Assembly: GCF_038500265.1 (NCBI RefSeq)
Contig: NZ_CP150637.1
Coordinates: 1,203,501-1,267,500, forward strand
Reading direction: 5' to 3'
From: Ignatzschineria larvae DSM 13226
GTDB taxonomy: Bacteria > Pseudomonadota > Gammaproteobacteria > Cardiobacteriales > Wohlfahrtiimonadaceae
DNA length: 64,000 nt
Shown: positions 40,967-51,095 of the stretch, piece by piece
Layout: each line of letters starts with the position of its first letter
Position numbering within the stretch: position 1 is the first letter of the stretch
Program-made: the position numbers and the translations under genes
The notes under the pieces: model-generated
What the model was told of the DNA's origin: nothing
What the model saw: the letters and a program-made list of their open reading frames with translations, nothing else
The model's database searches: none

Positions 40967-43900
40967 TTAGAAATCGTAACGGAAATCCATTTTTATACGA
41001 CCATTTTTATAGCTATCTTTCCCTTTCGTCATCGAAACTGATCCAGAGGTTGCCCAATGGCGATTTTGCTTCATCTGTATCCCTAACTCTACTTGATAGA
41101 GATTGCGGCTTCCAGCAGCTTCAACGCGAGTTTGATTCAACTCTCCTTGTAGCTTAATACGATAAGGCTTGCTGTTGTGAGTATAGTTCACTTCTGCAAA
41201 TGGTTGGAAACGGATGCCTTGATAAGTTAAACGAGCACCAAAACGAGTTTGCAAATTGCCACTTTCACTCGATACTTTAGTGCCATCCATCATCGTGTGA
41301 TTACGATCTTTGACATTAAACCAAGTCAATTGTCCTTGTGGTTGCAGTGTCACTTTCTCACTCAGATTGAGCTCATAACCCGCTTCAATAGAGGCAATCC
41401 AACCCCGAGCACGATAACTATCTGTTGATTGATCTTGACCCGTCACACGATTATGAGTCGTCACATATTGTGCCCACAAATCGATATAACGTTGATTATG
41501 CCCATCAAATTGATAATGACCATAAGCACCTAAGGCAAAACCTGTGGAACGATGATCTGCTTTTTTACCTGTATAATGATTTTGACTGCTACCGTTACTA
41601 TAACCGTAGGCGGCCATTACACCGGCGATAAATTGATCTTGTTGCCAAATATCCTTGCCGATATGAAGCGTAAAGCTTTTGAAATCAGATTTCAGGCTAC
41701 GATCTTCCGCCGTTTTATAAGAACCAAACGTGGCTTTAGCGCTCATCCAAATATCTTCATATCCATCTACATATTGACGATCGTGATATTTAAACGAGAA
41801 CATCTCATTACTCAAGATCAGATTTGTCAAATAACTTGCAGATTCAGGAGCTAAGATAATCGATTTAGGATTCTCAGGTGCAAGATCCTTATTATCAGAT
41901 ACCTGTTGTTCCTCTTCTTCTTGAGCTTCGTTCTCTGCTTGTTCTTGATCTTCTGCTTGAACTTCGTCTTCTTCTTGAGCTTCGTTCTCTGCTTGAACTT
42001 GATCTTCTGCTTGAACTTGATCTTCTGCTTGAACTTGATCTTCTGCTTGAACTTGATCTTCTGCTTGAACTTGATCTTCTGCTTGAACTTGATCTTCTGC
42101 TTGAACTTGATCTTCTGCTTGAACTTGATCTTCTGCTTGAACTTGATCTTCTGCTTGAACTTGATCTTCTGCTTGAACTTCGTCTTCTACTTGAACTTCA
42201 ACTTCTACTTGAGCCTCATCTTCTGCAGGCATTTCGTCTTCAACAATGACTTCATCATTTGCTGGCGTTTCGTCTTCAATCTCATCTTCTTTTAGAAAAA
42301 CATCTCCAATTGAAGAAAAATCATCTTCTGGAATGTCATATTCCACATCATCATCTTCCTGATCCCCGGGGATCTGCTCAATCGGTTGATTGTCTCCACT
42401 CAAATCTTCCGAGTCTATGGCAGGACTATCCACATCAGGCTCTTTGATGGATAAATCAGATCCAACATCCTGATGATCCCCAGGGATCTCAACAATGGGT
42501 TGCTCTGTTTGATCATTTTGATCTAAATCTTCATCTACTGGTGTTTCAACTGGATTCTCAGCAGGGATTTCTACTGGTGGCTCAGCTGGTGTTTCAACTG
42601 GACTTTCAGCAGGGATTTCTACTGGTGGCTCAGCTGGAGTTTCAACTGGACTTTCAGCAAGGATTTCTACTGGTGGCTCAGCTGGAGTTTCAACTGGATT
42701 TTCAGTAGGGATTTCTGCTGGTGGCTCAGCTGGTGTTTCAACTGGATTTTCAGCAGGGATTTCTACTGGAGGTTCAGCTGGATTCTCAGCAGGGATTTCT
42801 ACTGGTGGCTCAGCTGGTGTTTCAACTGGACTTTCAGCAGGGATTTCTACTGGTGGCTCAGCTGGAGTTTCAACTGGACTTTCAGCAAGGATTTCTACTG
42901 GTGGCTCAGCTGGAGTTTCAACTGGGTTCTCAGTAGGAACTTCCTTCACATTGCTGAGATACCAGTTATTTTGACCTTCCACTAAATCAGGATCATTGAA
43001 TTCAGCACGACCTACAAGTAGGTATTCTGTTCCACCATCTGTGACACGTTGCCCGGGTAGAAAGGATAAAATGAGATCAGATTCTCCTTCAATATGCGCA
43101 AGTAAAATGCCCTTTTTCGTCAATTGACCTAGATCTTTAATCTTGCCATTAATAGCAACATAACTCTCACCACTTGCCTGACCTTTAACCCAGAGCAGAT
43201 CTTTATGACCGGCCACTAGTGGATTTTTGGGATCTTCCTCTGTCACAGCAATATTACCAAAATGCAGCGTACTCCCTTTTTCACCGGTATAATCGCCATT
43301 AACCACTAACATTCCATTGCGGTTTTGACTGAGATCGGTTGCACTACCAATAAAGATATCACCGGCGTTATGCAGATCTTGCAGATGATTATTGCCAGAG
43401 GCTAGCAAGCTTGTACCTTGCCCAACATTCAGATTGGCTACCCCTAAATCCCTGTCATTGAGCGCTAAAGTTGTACCGGCATTTTGTAAGAAAATCGTAC
43501 CAGCAATATAAGATTGATCTTGAGTAATAACCGTATTACCGCCTCTAAAGATCAATTTCTGACCGGCATCAATACTCATTTCACCGGCAATATTACTGCC
43601 CTTTTGGATAATGACATCCCCATCATTAACTGTAAATTTCCCACCTTTAGAGAGATCTAAATGCCCTAAAAGCGCCATCTCTCCCTCAACAAGTCCTGCA
43701 GAATTTTTACGATTAATCACAAATTCTGCCATCGGTGCAACAAAAAGCCCACCCTCTACTTCAACAGTGCCCACTGCGTCATAAAGCGCTTCTTCTTTGA
43801 GCGTGAGATCCCCGAAAATAGTCAAGCTCCCTGCTTTAACAATATCGTAGAATAGCGGTGTACTTTCTTCTGATAAGTCTGCATCTGATGACTCATTAGA

Positions 43901-45691
43901 ATTGCGACCTTTCATCACGTTAAGATATTCATCATACGTTAAGCCGTGATGCGCATAATCGTTGGCAAAATGTAACCGAGCCACTTTCTCATCACCATTA
44001 GGGAGTAACAGTGTTTCCCCATCCGCATAAGTTGCATCTAACCAGGCACTCTTTTCGCCTAGCGTCATATTGCGATCTACGAGAATCTGATTGCTTCCAG
44101 AGAATACAAGGCTTTCATCACCGATAGTCCACTCAGATAAGCCCATTTTAGTCGCTAATAAGACGGCATCACTTTTCGCCCCTAATACAAATCCTTGATC
44201 GCCTTTGACATTGATATTACCGGATAATGCATTGACTTTTAAACCATCATTAGCAAGCAGATTTTCACTAACCAGTAATTGACTACCGGTTACATTGAGC
44301 CGATTATCACTACCTTTGAAGATAATATTGTGCTTTGAGCTCACCATTGCCGACATTTTGCTAAAGTATGATTGTAAACCATCGACAGGTTGATTCGGTT
44401 GACGTTGATGATCAGGGAACCCGCTATTATGGCGGAATTCATTACCATCATTAATGTTGAGTTCTCCTCGTTCAATAATCGCTTCTTGATGCAGTTCTAA
44501 TTCAGAACCGGTTTTCACTGTAAAATAGCCATAACCATTATTCTCGAGACTATTGCCCTTCTCTAATGTGCCTTTTACTTCTAATTTAGAATGATTCGTT
44601 AATGAAAGCCCTGAGTTATGCCCTGAGAATTGTACATTTTTCTCGGCAACACCTTGGCTATTGTTATTCAGATAGATATTACCGCGATCAAATATTGCCT
44701 CTTGTTTAAGATCAAGCTTCGCATCATAAGCACTAATGGCAACATTGAACGCATTATTTCCGGCAAAGGTTGTTTCACCATTGACCACTAAACTTGATTT
44801 AGGCGTCAAATGAACGACTCCACCTTGTGGTGTATTGGGAATATGGTAAAAACGAACTCCCTCTTCTGCACCTGTTTGCTCAATTTCAGCAAAGAAATAG
44901 CGGTCAGGATCTTGCCTATCACGGGATAATCTTGCACTATCGCCGGCGATAAAGCGTAATTGATTGACCACTTCTTGGCTATAAATACCAACAACAGAGA
45001 AATCACTAATCGTCAGATCATTATTATGACCTAAGAGAGAGTGATCTTTCTCGGCATCTTGCCCAACATAGAGATAGGCGCTGTTTTTAACATAAGTCGT
45101 ACCGACATAATCATTGGCATCTTGGCCTTTGAGGAAGATTTTCCGGCCATATCGGTCATCTTGTCCGGTATTGAATAAGATTCCATCACCATAGTCATTG
45201 ATTTTTAAACCTAAACTATCGAGGCTATATCTGATGCTTTCAGGCACATCATACAATCCAACCTGAATTGCGGAACGCACTCGAGTACTGTTCAATTTGG
45301 CATTCGGCGCTTCAAAGATCACATCCTGTTGCCCTGTCAACGATGAGTCAAAAGTACTCCCATTAATCCCATCTTTTACCCAAACACTACCTGAAAAAAC
45401 ATCATTCTCTTGGGTTTGATCCTGACCTATTGCAGCATTTTGATGGCGAATCACAAAGTTAGGATTTTGCGCCATTGCAATATTAATACTGCTGCCACTC
45501 AAACCTAAAAAGGTCGCTAATGCTAATAATTTATATTTGGCTCCGTTGGTATTAGGCGCTACTGTCAACTCATCCACTGCATTCGCAGTTTGCTGGCAAT
45601 TTTTTACCTTACCACTTCTGCACGCAAGCTCCGATGTTACGACCCAATGACCGAGGATTCCATTCCACACAACCTTATAAATCTTATTCAT
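40967..45691 (-). CDS. autotransporter adhesin-like protein with two repeat tracts
   Basis: A 1574-residue type Va secreted protein. It starts with an extended signal peptide (MNKIYKVVWNGILGHWVVTS, then a hydrophobic core, cleavage probably after AMA at 74). Residues about 75-915 are a Gly/Asn-rich beta-helix type passenger. Residues 923-1051 are eight Pro/Glu units (PVETPAEPPVEIPAES type), and about 1168-1233 are AEDQVQ repeats. The beta-barrel translocator is about 1297-1574 and ends in FRYDF, the expected C-terminal aromatic. The acidic, proline-rich linker would hold the passenger away from the surface. It lacks recognisable protease motifs, so adhesion is the likelier role (inference). 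An FNR-like site lies upstream. Confidence 0.9.
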   Translation of the reverse strand: MNKIYKVVWNGILGHWVVTSELACRSGKVKNCQQTANAVDELTVAPNTNGAKYKLLALATFLGLSGSSINIAMAQNPNFVIRHQNAAIGQDQTQENDVFSGSVWVKDGINGSTFDSSLTGQQDVIFEAPNAKLNSTRVRSAIQVGLYDVPESIRYSLDSLGLKINDYGDGILFNTGQDDRYGRKIFLKGQDANDYVGTTYVKNSAYLYVGQDAEKDHSLLGHNNDLTISDFSVVGIYSQEVVNQLRFIAGDSARLSRDRQDPDRYFFAEIEQTGAEEGVRFYHIPNTPQGGVVHLTPKSSLVVNGETTFAGNNAFNVAISAYDAKLDLKQEAIFDRGNIYLNNNSQGVAEKNVQFSGHNSGLSLTNHSKLEVKGTLEKGNSLENNGYGYFTVKTGSELELHQEAIIERGELNINDGNEFRHNSGFPDHQRQPNQPVDGLQSYFSKMSAMVSSKHNIIFKGSDNRLNVTGSQLLVSENLLANDGLKVNALSGNINVKGDQGFVLGAKSDAVLLATKMGLSEWTIGDESLVFSGSNQILVDRNMTLGEKSAWLDATYADGETLLLPNGDEKVARLHFANDYAHHGLTYDEYLNVMKGRNSNESSDADLSEESTPLFYDIVKAGSLTIFGDLTLKEEALYDAVGTVEVEGGLFVAPMAEFVINRKNSAGLVEGEMALLGHLDLSKGGKFTVNDGDVIIQKGSNIAGEMSIDAGQKLIFRGGNTVITQDQSYIAGTIFLQNAGTTLALNDRDLGVANLNVGQGTSLLASGNNHLQDLHNAGDIFIGSATDLSQNRNGMLVVNGDYTGEKGSTLHFGNIAVTEEDPKNPLVAGHKDLLWVKGQASGESYVAINGKIKDLGQLTKKGILLAHIEGESDLILSFLPGQRVTDGGTEYLLVGRAEFNDPDLVEGQNNWYLSNVKEVPTENPVETPAEPPVEILAESPVETPAEPPVEIPAESPVETPAEPPVEIPAENPAEPPVEIPAENPVETPAEPPAEIPTENPVETPAEPPVEILAESPVETPAEPPVEIPAESPVETPAEPPVEIPAENPVETPVDEDLDQNDQTEQPIVEIPGDHQDVGSDLSIKEPDVDSPAIDSEDLSGDNQPIEQIPGDQEDDDVEYDIPEDDFSSIGDVFLKEDEIEDETPANDEVIVEDEMPAEDEAQVEVEVQVEDEVQAEDQVQAEDQVQAEDQVQAEDQVQAEDQVQAEDQVQAEDQVQAEDQVQAEDQVQAEDQVQAENEAQEEDEVQAEDQEQAENEAQEEEEQQVSDNKDLAPENPKSIILAPESASYLTNLILSNEMFSFKYHDRQYVDGYEDIWMSAKATFGSYKTAEDRSLKSDFKSFTLHIGKDIWQQDQFIAGVMAAYGYSNGSSQNHYTGKKADHRSTGFALGAYGHYQFDGHNQRYIDLWAQYVTTHNRVTGQDQSTDSYRARGWIASIEAGYELNLSEKVTLQPQGQLTWFNVKDRNHTMMDGTKVSSESGNLQTRFGARLTYQGIRFQPFAEVNYTHNSKPYRIKLQGELNQTRVEAAGSRNLYQVELGIQMKQNRHWATSGSVSMTKGKDSYKNGRIKMDFRYDF
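41991..42188. repeat. 18-bp tandem repeat inside the autotransporter gene
   Basis: Ten identical units of GCTTGAACTTGATCTTCT from 41991 to 42170 and one variant to 42188, with decayed units on both sides. Read on the coding strand each unit gives AEDQVQ, so gain or loss of units changes protein length but keeps the frame. Confidence 0.95.
42539..42925. repeat. 48-bp tandem repeat inside the autotransporter gene
   Basis: Seven 48-bp units and one 36-bp unit encode PVETPAEPPVEI followed by LAES, PAES, PAEN or PTEN-type ends. The order ILAES, IPAES, IPAEN occurs twice, which shows that a three-unit block was duplicated. The tract ends in PVETPVDED. Confidence 0.93.
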
Positions 45692-45738
45692 TTCTTAACC
45701 ATTTTTATCTAACAAAAAATAACAACGGCGAGTATATA

Positions 45739-45752
45739 TTGACCTAGATCAA
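45739..45752. promoter_or_regulatory. FNR/ANR-like site upstream of the autotransporter
   Basis: TTGACCTAGATCAA differs from the FNR consensus TTGAT-N4-ATCAA at one position and lies about 50 bases before the autotransporter start. This suggests control by oxygen; a CRP-family relative could bind instead. Confidence 0.5.
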
Positions 45753-46210
45753 TTTACAACTATTGACAATTAAAAATAGTAAAAGATCTTTTATAAAGTT
45801 TTTTATTAAATTTTAGCTCATAAGCAATAGATTACGATCCAAATATTGTAAGTATTTTGATAAATTTATGTAAATTTGATAATAAAATTCATTTGACAAA
45901 ATATGTGAATTTTACTGATTATATCGAGCTTACAAGCAAATTGAATGAGGCTTTCACCCTAAATCAATAAGATAGAATGACTTTTTAGATGAGCAATAAT
46001 TGTTTAGCTTTTAATTACATAAAAGCACATTATTTCCTTAATTTTTAATATAGAATTCAATAAAATGATCATTTTTTATACTATTTTTGCCTATTTTATA
46101 ATCAATTTTGAGGGGGGAATCCCATTTTCCGCTCTACTTTTCTTCAACTTTTTCATAAAGTTATTTTTAAAATGAGTTCCTACAAACGATTCACTTTACT
46201 TTTTTGAGAC

Positions 46211-46249
46211 ATAAAAAAACACTCTACGAACAACTGTTCATAGAGTGCT
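46211..46249 (-). terminator. terminator of htpG
   Basis: CACTCTA (46220-46226) pairs with TAGAGTG (46241-46247), with an inner GAAC/GTTC pairing. On the minus strand it is followed by seven T. It lies about 125 bases beyond the htpG stop codon. Confidence 0.8.
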
Positions 46250-46373
46250 TCCCTGCTTTAGGTCACTAATGTTAAGAATCTACAACTTGATCATTGACAA
46301 GTTGATGAATGCTTTAAGAATTTCTCCTACAAAGATCCCATCTTCTCAGATGCGACGTTCTCAGATATGACTA

Positions 46374-48284
46374 TTAAGCAATCTTCTCTTTCATTAATCG
46401 ATTGAGACGCGCTACAAATTCTGATGGATTATCTAATTGCGCACCTTCAAGCAACAGTGCTTCTTCATAGATTAACATTGCAATATCTTCCGCTTCACTA
46501 CTATTTTTATCAGCTGCTAATGCTTTTAAGAGCGGATGTTTGGGATTGATCTCAAGCCAAGGTTTCATTGTGGGAACATCGTGCCCAGCTTCCCGTAACA
46601 TCTTCTCAAAGTGCCCACTTAATGCGTGTTCATTGCGTACAAGTACCGAAGCTGAGTCCGTTAGACGTTTGGAAATTTTAACGCTCTCAACACGATCACC
46701 TAACACCTCTTTCACCCGATCCACCAATTTTTGATCTGCTTCCGAGAGATCTTCTTTTTGATCTTTCTCTTCTGCAGTTTCACCGTCGAGTTTTACATCC
46801 CCTTTGGCAACATTGACCATCTCTGTGCCGTCAAATTCGTGTAAGAATCCGGTCATCCAATCATCAATCACATCGGTCATTAAGAGCACTTCAATCCCTT
46901 TCGATTTGAAGATTTCAAGATGAGGACTATTCTTCGCCGTATTGAGGGAATCAGCAGTAATGTAGTAGATCTTATCTTGCCCCTCCTGCATCCGCTCTTT
47001 ATAAGCTTTGAGCGATACGACTTCTTCATCTGTTACTGTAGAGGCGAAACGTAAGAGCGAAGCAATTTTTTCACGATTACTGAAATCTTCCCCTAATCCC
47101 TCTTTAATCACTCGACCAAATTGCTTCCAGAATGTCTGATATTTAGTTTCATCTTGGGTCAATGACTCAAGCATTGTCAATGAACGGCGAGTGAGACCTT
47201 GTCGAATTGTATCGATGGTTTTGGAGCTTTGTAAAATTTCCCGCGAGATATTGAGCGGTAAATCTTGCGTATCCACAACCCCTTGCATAAAGCGTAAATA
47301 GCGAGGAATCAATTTGTCAGAGCCTTCCATAATAAAGACACGCTGAACATAGAGATCAATACCATATTTCACTTCTTGATCCCACAATCCTCTCGGCGCG
47401 ACCGCCGGCACATAGAGTAATGAGGTATAAGAGGTATTACCCTCTACACGATTATGGCTCCACGTCAGTGGGTCAGTATAATCATTCGTTAATTCCTTAT
47501 AGAAGGCAATATACTCCTCATCGCTCACCTCTGAACGTTCCCGTTGCCAGAGAGATTCTGCTGAGTTGATCTGCTCAATAACCCGCTCAGTTTTGAGTTC
47601 GCTCTCCTCTTCACCCTCTTTAGGCATAATCGGCTTTTCAACAGCCATCATAATGGGATAAGCGATATGATCGGAATATTTCTTCACAATATCCTTAATC
47701 GACCATTCATTTAAGAGATCGACATCCTCATCTCGCATATGAAGTGTTACCGTTGTCCCCGCTTTTTCCCGATTGGTTGGCGCAATGGTAAACTCCCCTT
47801 GCCCTTCAGAACGCCAATAAGTAGCGCTATCTGCAGGCTCTCCTGCCCGGCGCGTGGTTAATTCAATCTCTTTGGCAACGATAAAGGCGGAATAGAAACC
47901 CACCCCAAATTGTCCGATTAATTGAGAAGCATTTTTCTGATCCGCTTCTAATTTCTCTAAGAATGCTTTAGTGCCCGATTTTGCGATTGTACCGATATTT
48001 TCGATCACATCTTCCCGAGTCATCCCGATCCCATTATCAGTGATCGTTAAGGTTTTCGCTTCCGGATCAAAGGCAATCTCAATTTCAGGATTACCCTGTC
48101 CTTCAATTAATAGAGGATCAGTCAATCCAGCAAAACGGCGCTTATCCAATGCATCTGACGCATTTGAAATCAACTCCCGAAGAAATATCTCTCTATTCGA
48201 ATAGAGGGAATGAATCATCAGGTTTAAAAGCTGATTTACTTCTGTCTGAAACTGCATAGTCTCTGCACGTGTTTGATCTGTCAT
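46374..48284 (-). CDS. htpG: chaperone HtpG (Hsp90)
   Basis: ATP-dependent cytosolic chaperone. The 636-residue protein has the GHKL ATPase N-terminal domain with MIHSLYSNREIFLRELISNA, ITDNGIGMTREDVIENIGTIAKSGTKAF and IGQFGVGFYSAFIVA, a middle domain with EYIAFYKELTNDY and LYVQRVFIMEGSDKLIP, and a C-terminal dimerisation region. Length is typical for HtpG. Codons and length show no truncation. It is monocistronic, with its terminator near 46211. Confidence 0.97.
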   Translation of the reverse strand: MTDQTRAETMQFQTEVNQLLNLMIHSLYSNREIFLRELISNASDALDKRRFAGLTDPLLIEGQGNPEIEIAFDPEAKTLTITDNGIGMTREDVIENIGTIAKSGTKAFLEKLEADQKNASQLIGQFGVGFYSAFIVAKEIELTTRRAGEPADSATYWRSEGQGEFTIAPTNREKAGTTVTLHMRDEDVDLLNEWSIKDIVKKYSDHIAYPIMMAVEKPIMPKEGEEESELKTERVIEQINSAESLWQRERSEVSDEEYIAFYKELTNDYTDPLTWSHNRVEGNTSYTSLLYVPAVAPRGLWDQEVKYGIDLYVQRVFIMEGSDKLIPRYLRFMQGVVDTQDLPLNISREILQSSKTIDTIRQGLTRRSLTMLESLTQDETKYQTFWKQFGRVIKEGLGEDFSNREKIASLLRFASTVTDEEVVSLKAYKERMQEGQDKIYYITADSLNTAKNSPHLEIFKSKGIEVLLMTDVIDDWMTGFLHEFDGTEMVNVAKGDVKLDGETAEEKDQKEDLSEADQKLVDRVKEVLGDRVESVKISKRLTDSASVLVRNEHALSGHFEKMLREAGHDVPTMKPWLEINPKHPLLKALAADKNSSEAEDIAMLIYEEALLLEGAQLDNPSEFVARLNRLMKEKIA

Positions 48285-48525
48285 AATCTCCTAACTCCTA
48301 ATTTTCAATCTGTTTCTGCACTATTATGAATAAATTATAAATATTGAATTTTGATGTAAGTCGCTCACTGTGGAACAAACTCCATCGACTTCTTCTAATT
48401 GTCTTAATTAATAGTGCTCATTTTCCAAATTTCAAGTCAGAGAGATTCGCTGAATTAAAAATAATCAACTCCATTCATCCTCAATTTTAACAACTACTAC
48501 ATTAATCACGCTCTTGACCACAATG

Positions 48526-49560
48526 CTATGCTAATGCATTAATAAACCACTTAGAAAACTGTGAGAGCTCAGATGCATATTGCGGGAATTGAACTTCTAA
48601 AGCGGTCACTGATGTTTGAATATCATTTACATGATAACGTTGACCTAACAACATTTCTGTAAGCTGTTCAAATGGCTCGACAAATAAGCTATCCGTAAAG
48701 ATCTTGGCATCTTCAATAATACCGCCTCGCACCACATCTAGATGAATTTCAATGCCCCCCCAAGGAAAGCGCTCTGAGAGCTCATGGCTAAATTGCAAGG
48801 CTTGTCCAAAATTCCACTCCCAACTCTTCTGCTTTTCATAACGCTCTGCAAATTCAGGGATTTTTGGGGGATTCGCTTCTGAAATAAACTCCGGAATAAC
48901 CGTTTCACCCTCGGCAACTTCATCTGCAAACTGTTGAAAAAAGGCTTTCTCTATCGCATCACACAGCACTTCATGGGTTAAACTTGGCACAAACTCTTTC
49001 AGATTTGCTACGCGAGAGCGCACAGAAGTAATCCCTTTCGCCGCTAATTTTTTGGGATCAGGATTGAGGTAATTACTAAGTTTCGTAAAGTCCACATCAA
49101 TTAGTAACGTTCCATGATGAAATCCACGATCTGCAGTTTCCCGATATGCCGATCCTGAAATTTTACGTTGCTCGCCGTTTTGCAAGACAATTAGATCATT
49201 GCGCCCTGAGGCTTTCGCATCAATGCCTAAGGATTGTAATGCCGAGAGAATAATAGCGGTAGATACAGATTTATCATAGTCAGGTTTACCGGCCATATAG
49301 GTAAAATTACTATTTCCTAAATCATGAAATACTGCACCGCCCCCACTACTTCTGCGAGCTAAAATGATGCCATCATCCGCCATCTTCTTAGTATTGCACT
49401 CTTTCCAAGGATTTTGTCCACGGCCAATAACCACCGTATTATCGTTACGCCAAAGAAAGAGCACTTTATGGGCAGGATCCATACTTTTAAAAATAGCCTC
49501 TTCTACCGCTAGATTAAAATGCGGATTATGACTCTCTGAAATCAATAATCTTATTGCCAC
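48526..49560 (-). CDS. lplA: lipoate-protein ligase LplA
   Basis: Attaches free lipoate, through lipoyl-AMP, to the E2 and H proteins of 2-oxoacid dehydrogenases and the glycine system. The 344-residue protein has the ligase features [47 protein letters not shown] and the lysine motif KISGSAYRE, followed by [14 protein letters not shown]. The C-terminal third is the accessory domain of bacterial LplA. The octanoyl-transfer genes lipA and lipB are not in this window. Confidence 0.93.
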   Translation of the reverse strand: MAIRLLISESHNPHFNLAVEEAIFKSMDPAHKVLFLWRNDNTVVIGRGQNPWKECNTKKMADDGIILARRSSGGGAVFHDLGNSNFTYMAGKPDYDKSVSTAIILSALQSLGIDAKASGRNDLIVLQNGEQRKISGSAYRETADRGFHHGTLLIDVDFTKLSNYLNPDPKKLAAKGITSVRSRVANLKEFVPSLTHEVLCDAIEKAFFQQFADEVAEGETVIPEFISEANPPKIPEFAERYEKQKSWEWNFGQALQFSHELSERFPWGGIEIHLDVVRGGIIEDAKIFTDSLFVEPFEQLTEMLLGQRYHVNDIQTSVTALEVQFPQYASELSQFSKWFINALA

Positions 49561-49717
49561 GAAACACTCCTATTAGTTCAATTACACTCTATCTAATCAT
49601 ATTCTACCCTCAATCGGCAAACTATCATTCTATGGGATTTTCCCCTATTATTCGCCTATTATTCACCTATTCGTGGTAATATTACTCTCTAAATCTAATA
49701 AGAATATGGAGTGTTTC

Positions 49718-50320
49718 ATGAAAAAAGTTGTCCTCTTCTTAGCATTAAGTAGCGTATTAGTCATTAATCATGCTTTCGCTAAAACCCCCGTTATTACAAC
49801 GCCTAATATGAATGATCAAGAGTACGCGCAAGCACTTGGATTTGAACTTCAGCCAGAAGTCGCAGCTGATAGTGATACTAAAACAGAGGATAAGAAGGAA
49901 TCTGACTCAAAGGTTAAAACTGATGCGAATAAAACAGATGATAAAAATAGTACCGCATCAAATGAAAAACCACGTCCTATTGTGAAGAAGAAAGATCTTG
50001 TTTACCGTTGTGATATCTCCCTTTCTCAGCCTTTTGCCGTTGAAACTCAGCAGAAAAAAATTGAACTTGCGCTTGGCGTAGGTCAAAAAGAAGATTCTAT
50101 GGTGATCAAATTGCAAAATAAACCAGTGGTCGTCAAACGTACTCACTACGATCCTGATCATCTTCACATTTGGAGTAATCCTGATGAAGTAGTTATTATG
50201 ACGCTCGATGTGGATGAGGTTTATAAAGATAATTTTGTTGCCCTACAATCAGGCACGTTAACGGTATTAACGCCTGAAGTAAAAGAGGAATATAAAGCCG
50301 TATTAACTTGTAAGCCATAA
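49718..50320 (+). CDS. predicted periplasmic protein of unknown function
   Basis: About 200 residues. The start at 49718 (MKKVVLFLALSSVLVINHAF) is chosen for its GGAG at the correct distance and classic signal peptide, cleaved after AFA; a longer frame opens at 49673. The mature protein has a charged, Lys/Asp-rich linker (about 45-85) and a compact C-terminal domain from KKKDLVYRCDISLS to LTCKP, with one Cys near each end that could form a disulfide. The family was not recognised. A strong terminator follows at 50390, then repeat copy E. Confidence 0.7.
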   Translation: MKKVVLFLALSSVLVINHAFAKTPVITTPNMNDQEYAQALGFELQPEVAADSDTKTEDKKESDSKVKTDANKTDDKNSTASNEKPRPIVKKKDLVYRCDISLSQPFAVETQQKKIELALGVGQKEDSMVIKLQNKPVVVKRTHYDPDHLHIWSNPDEVVIMTLDVDEVYKDNFVALQSGTLTVLTPEVKEEYKAVLTCKP

Positions 50321-50389
50321 TCTTACGATCGATCACGACTCATAATACGCAGCGACTAGAAATATCTAGCAGTTATATATCAAAAACAG

Positions 50390-50421
50390 AAGCGCAAGCC
50401 CTCAAGACTTGCGCTTTTTTA
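50390..50421 (+). terminator. terminator after the 49718 gene
   Basis: AAGCGCAAG pairs with CTTGCGCTT around a 9-base loop, followed by a T-run. Confidence 0.85.
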
Positions 50422-50446
50422 TGTTTCTCATTTGCCCTATCAATTT

Positions 50447-50577
50447 TATAGTCAATTTGGTTTAAGAAAAATGGTTTTAAACAACACTTGCAAGATGCCG
50501 GATAGAACGGCTTCCTTACTTATTACAACCGATGTGCCGGCATTTAAACAAGCTTATTTCGAACCGATATTACTATA
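50447..50577 (+). repeat. MITE-like repeat, copy E (internally deleted)
   Basis: A 131-bp copy with both ends intact: TATAGTCAATTTGGTTTAAG at the left and TTCGAACCGATATTACTATA at the right. About 45 bases found in copies A, B, F and G between the left end and the CACTTGCAAGATGCCGGATA core are missing. It lies between convergent genes. Confidence 0.88.
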
Positions 50578-50648
50578 TATTGATCAGTTTTAACTTTCTG
50601 TGTTACTCAGTTTACCATCCGACAAGATAGAAGAGAGCTCGAAGAGCA

Positions 50649-51095
50649 TTATTGTTCCCAACGCATCACCCATTCATCCGCCCCGGTTTCAGAATCCACT
50701 TGCTCAGAAATTTTCTGAAACCCATGTTTCTCATAAAAATGAATACTCCGCTGATTTTCGCTATATACAGTTAGAGTTAATGGATTTTGATGCTTCATTG
50801 CATACTCTAGTAGCGCTGAACCTATCCCCTCTCCTTGCACTTCCGGCTTTACAAAAAGTGCCGATAACTGCGCCCCATTTAAAGCATAAAAGCCACATAC
50901 TTTCTGATCTCGCACCGCTAAATAGAGATCCGATGAAGGCAGATAGATATTACACATATCCGCTACTTTCGATTCCCAAAAGCTAGCAGGAATAAAATCA
51001 TGCGCCTCAATAGAAGCCTCTAACCAGATATTAATAATATCCTGAAAATCTTCAGGTCGACTTAAAGGGCGAATAAGAATGGCTGAGTGGGTCAT
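50649..51095 (-). CDS. GNAT acetyltransferase, YjaB-like
   Basis: A 148-residue acetyl-CoA-dependent N-acetyltransferase. The acetyl-CoA loop is ALFVKPEVQGEGIGSALLEYA (R/Q-x-x-G-x-G/A), followed by LTVYSENQRSIHFYEKHGFQ. The front segment IWLEASIEAHDFIPASFW resembles E. coli YjaB. The start at 51095 (MTHSAILIRPL) is preferred to ATG 51164. The substrate is unknown. The gene is convergent with the 49718 gene. Confidence 0.85.
   Translation of the reverse strand: MTHSAILIRPLSRPEDFQDIINIWLEASIEAHDFIPASFWESKVADMCNIYLPSSDLYLAVRDQKVCGFYALNGAQLSALFVKPEVQGEGIGSALLEYAMKHQNPLTLTVYSENQRSIHFYEKHGFQKISEQVDSETGADEWVMRWEQ

Larger units (their letters stand above)
45692..46373. other. long AT-rich gap between htpG and the autotransporter
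   Basis: A 682-base non-coding region. It holds the FNR-like site at 45739, the htpG terminator near 46211, and otherwise very AT-rich sequence, as expected for promoters silenced by nucleoid proteins. No open reading frame with a credible start was seen. Confidence 0.55.

Noticed and set aside
41991-42188. CRISPR array
   Set aside because: Units are identical and contiguous with no spacers, in frame with a coding region.
41878-42295. Plus-strand open frames with leucine- or phenylalanine-rich repeats inside the autotransporter gene
   Set aside because: They are the antisense reading of the 18-bp repeat; a repeat without stops in one frame gives open frames in others. No start signals.
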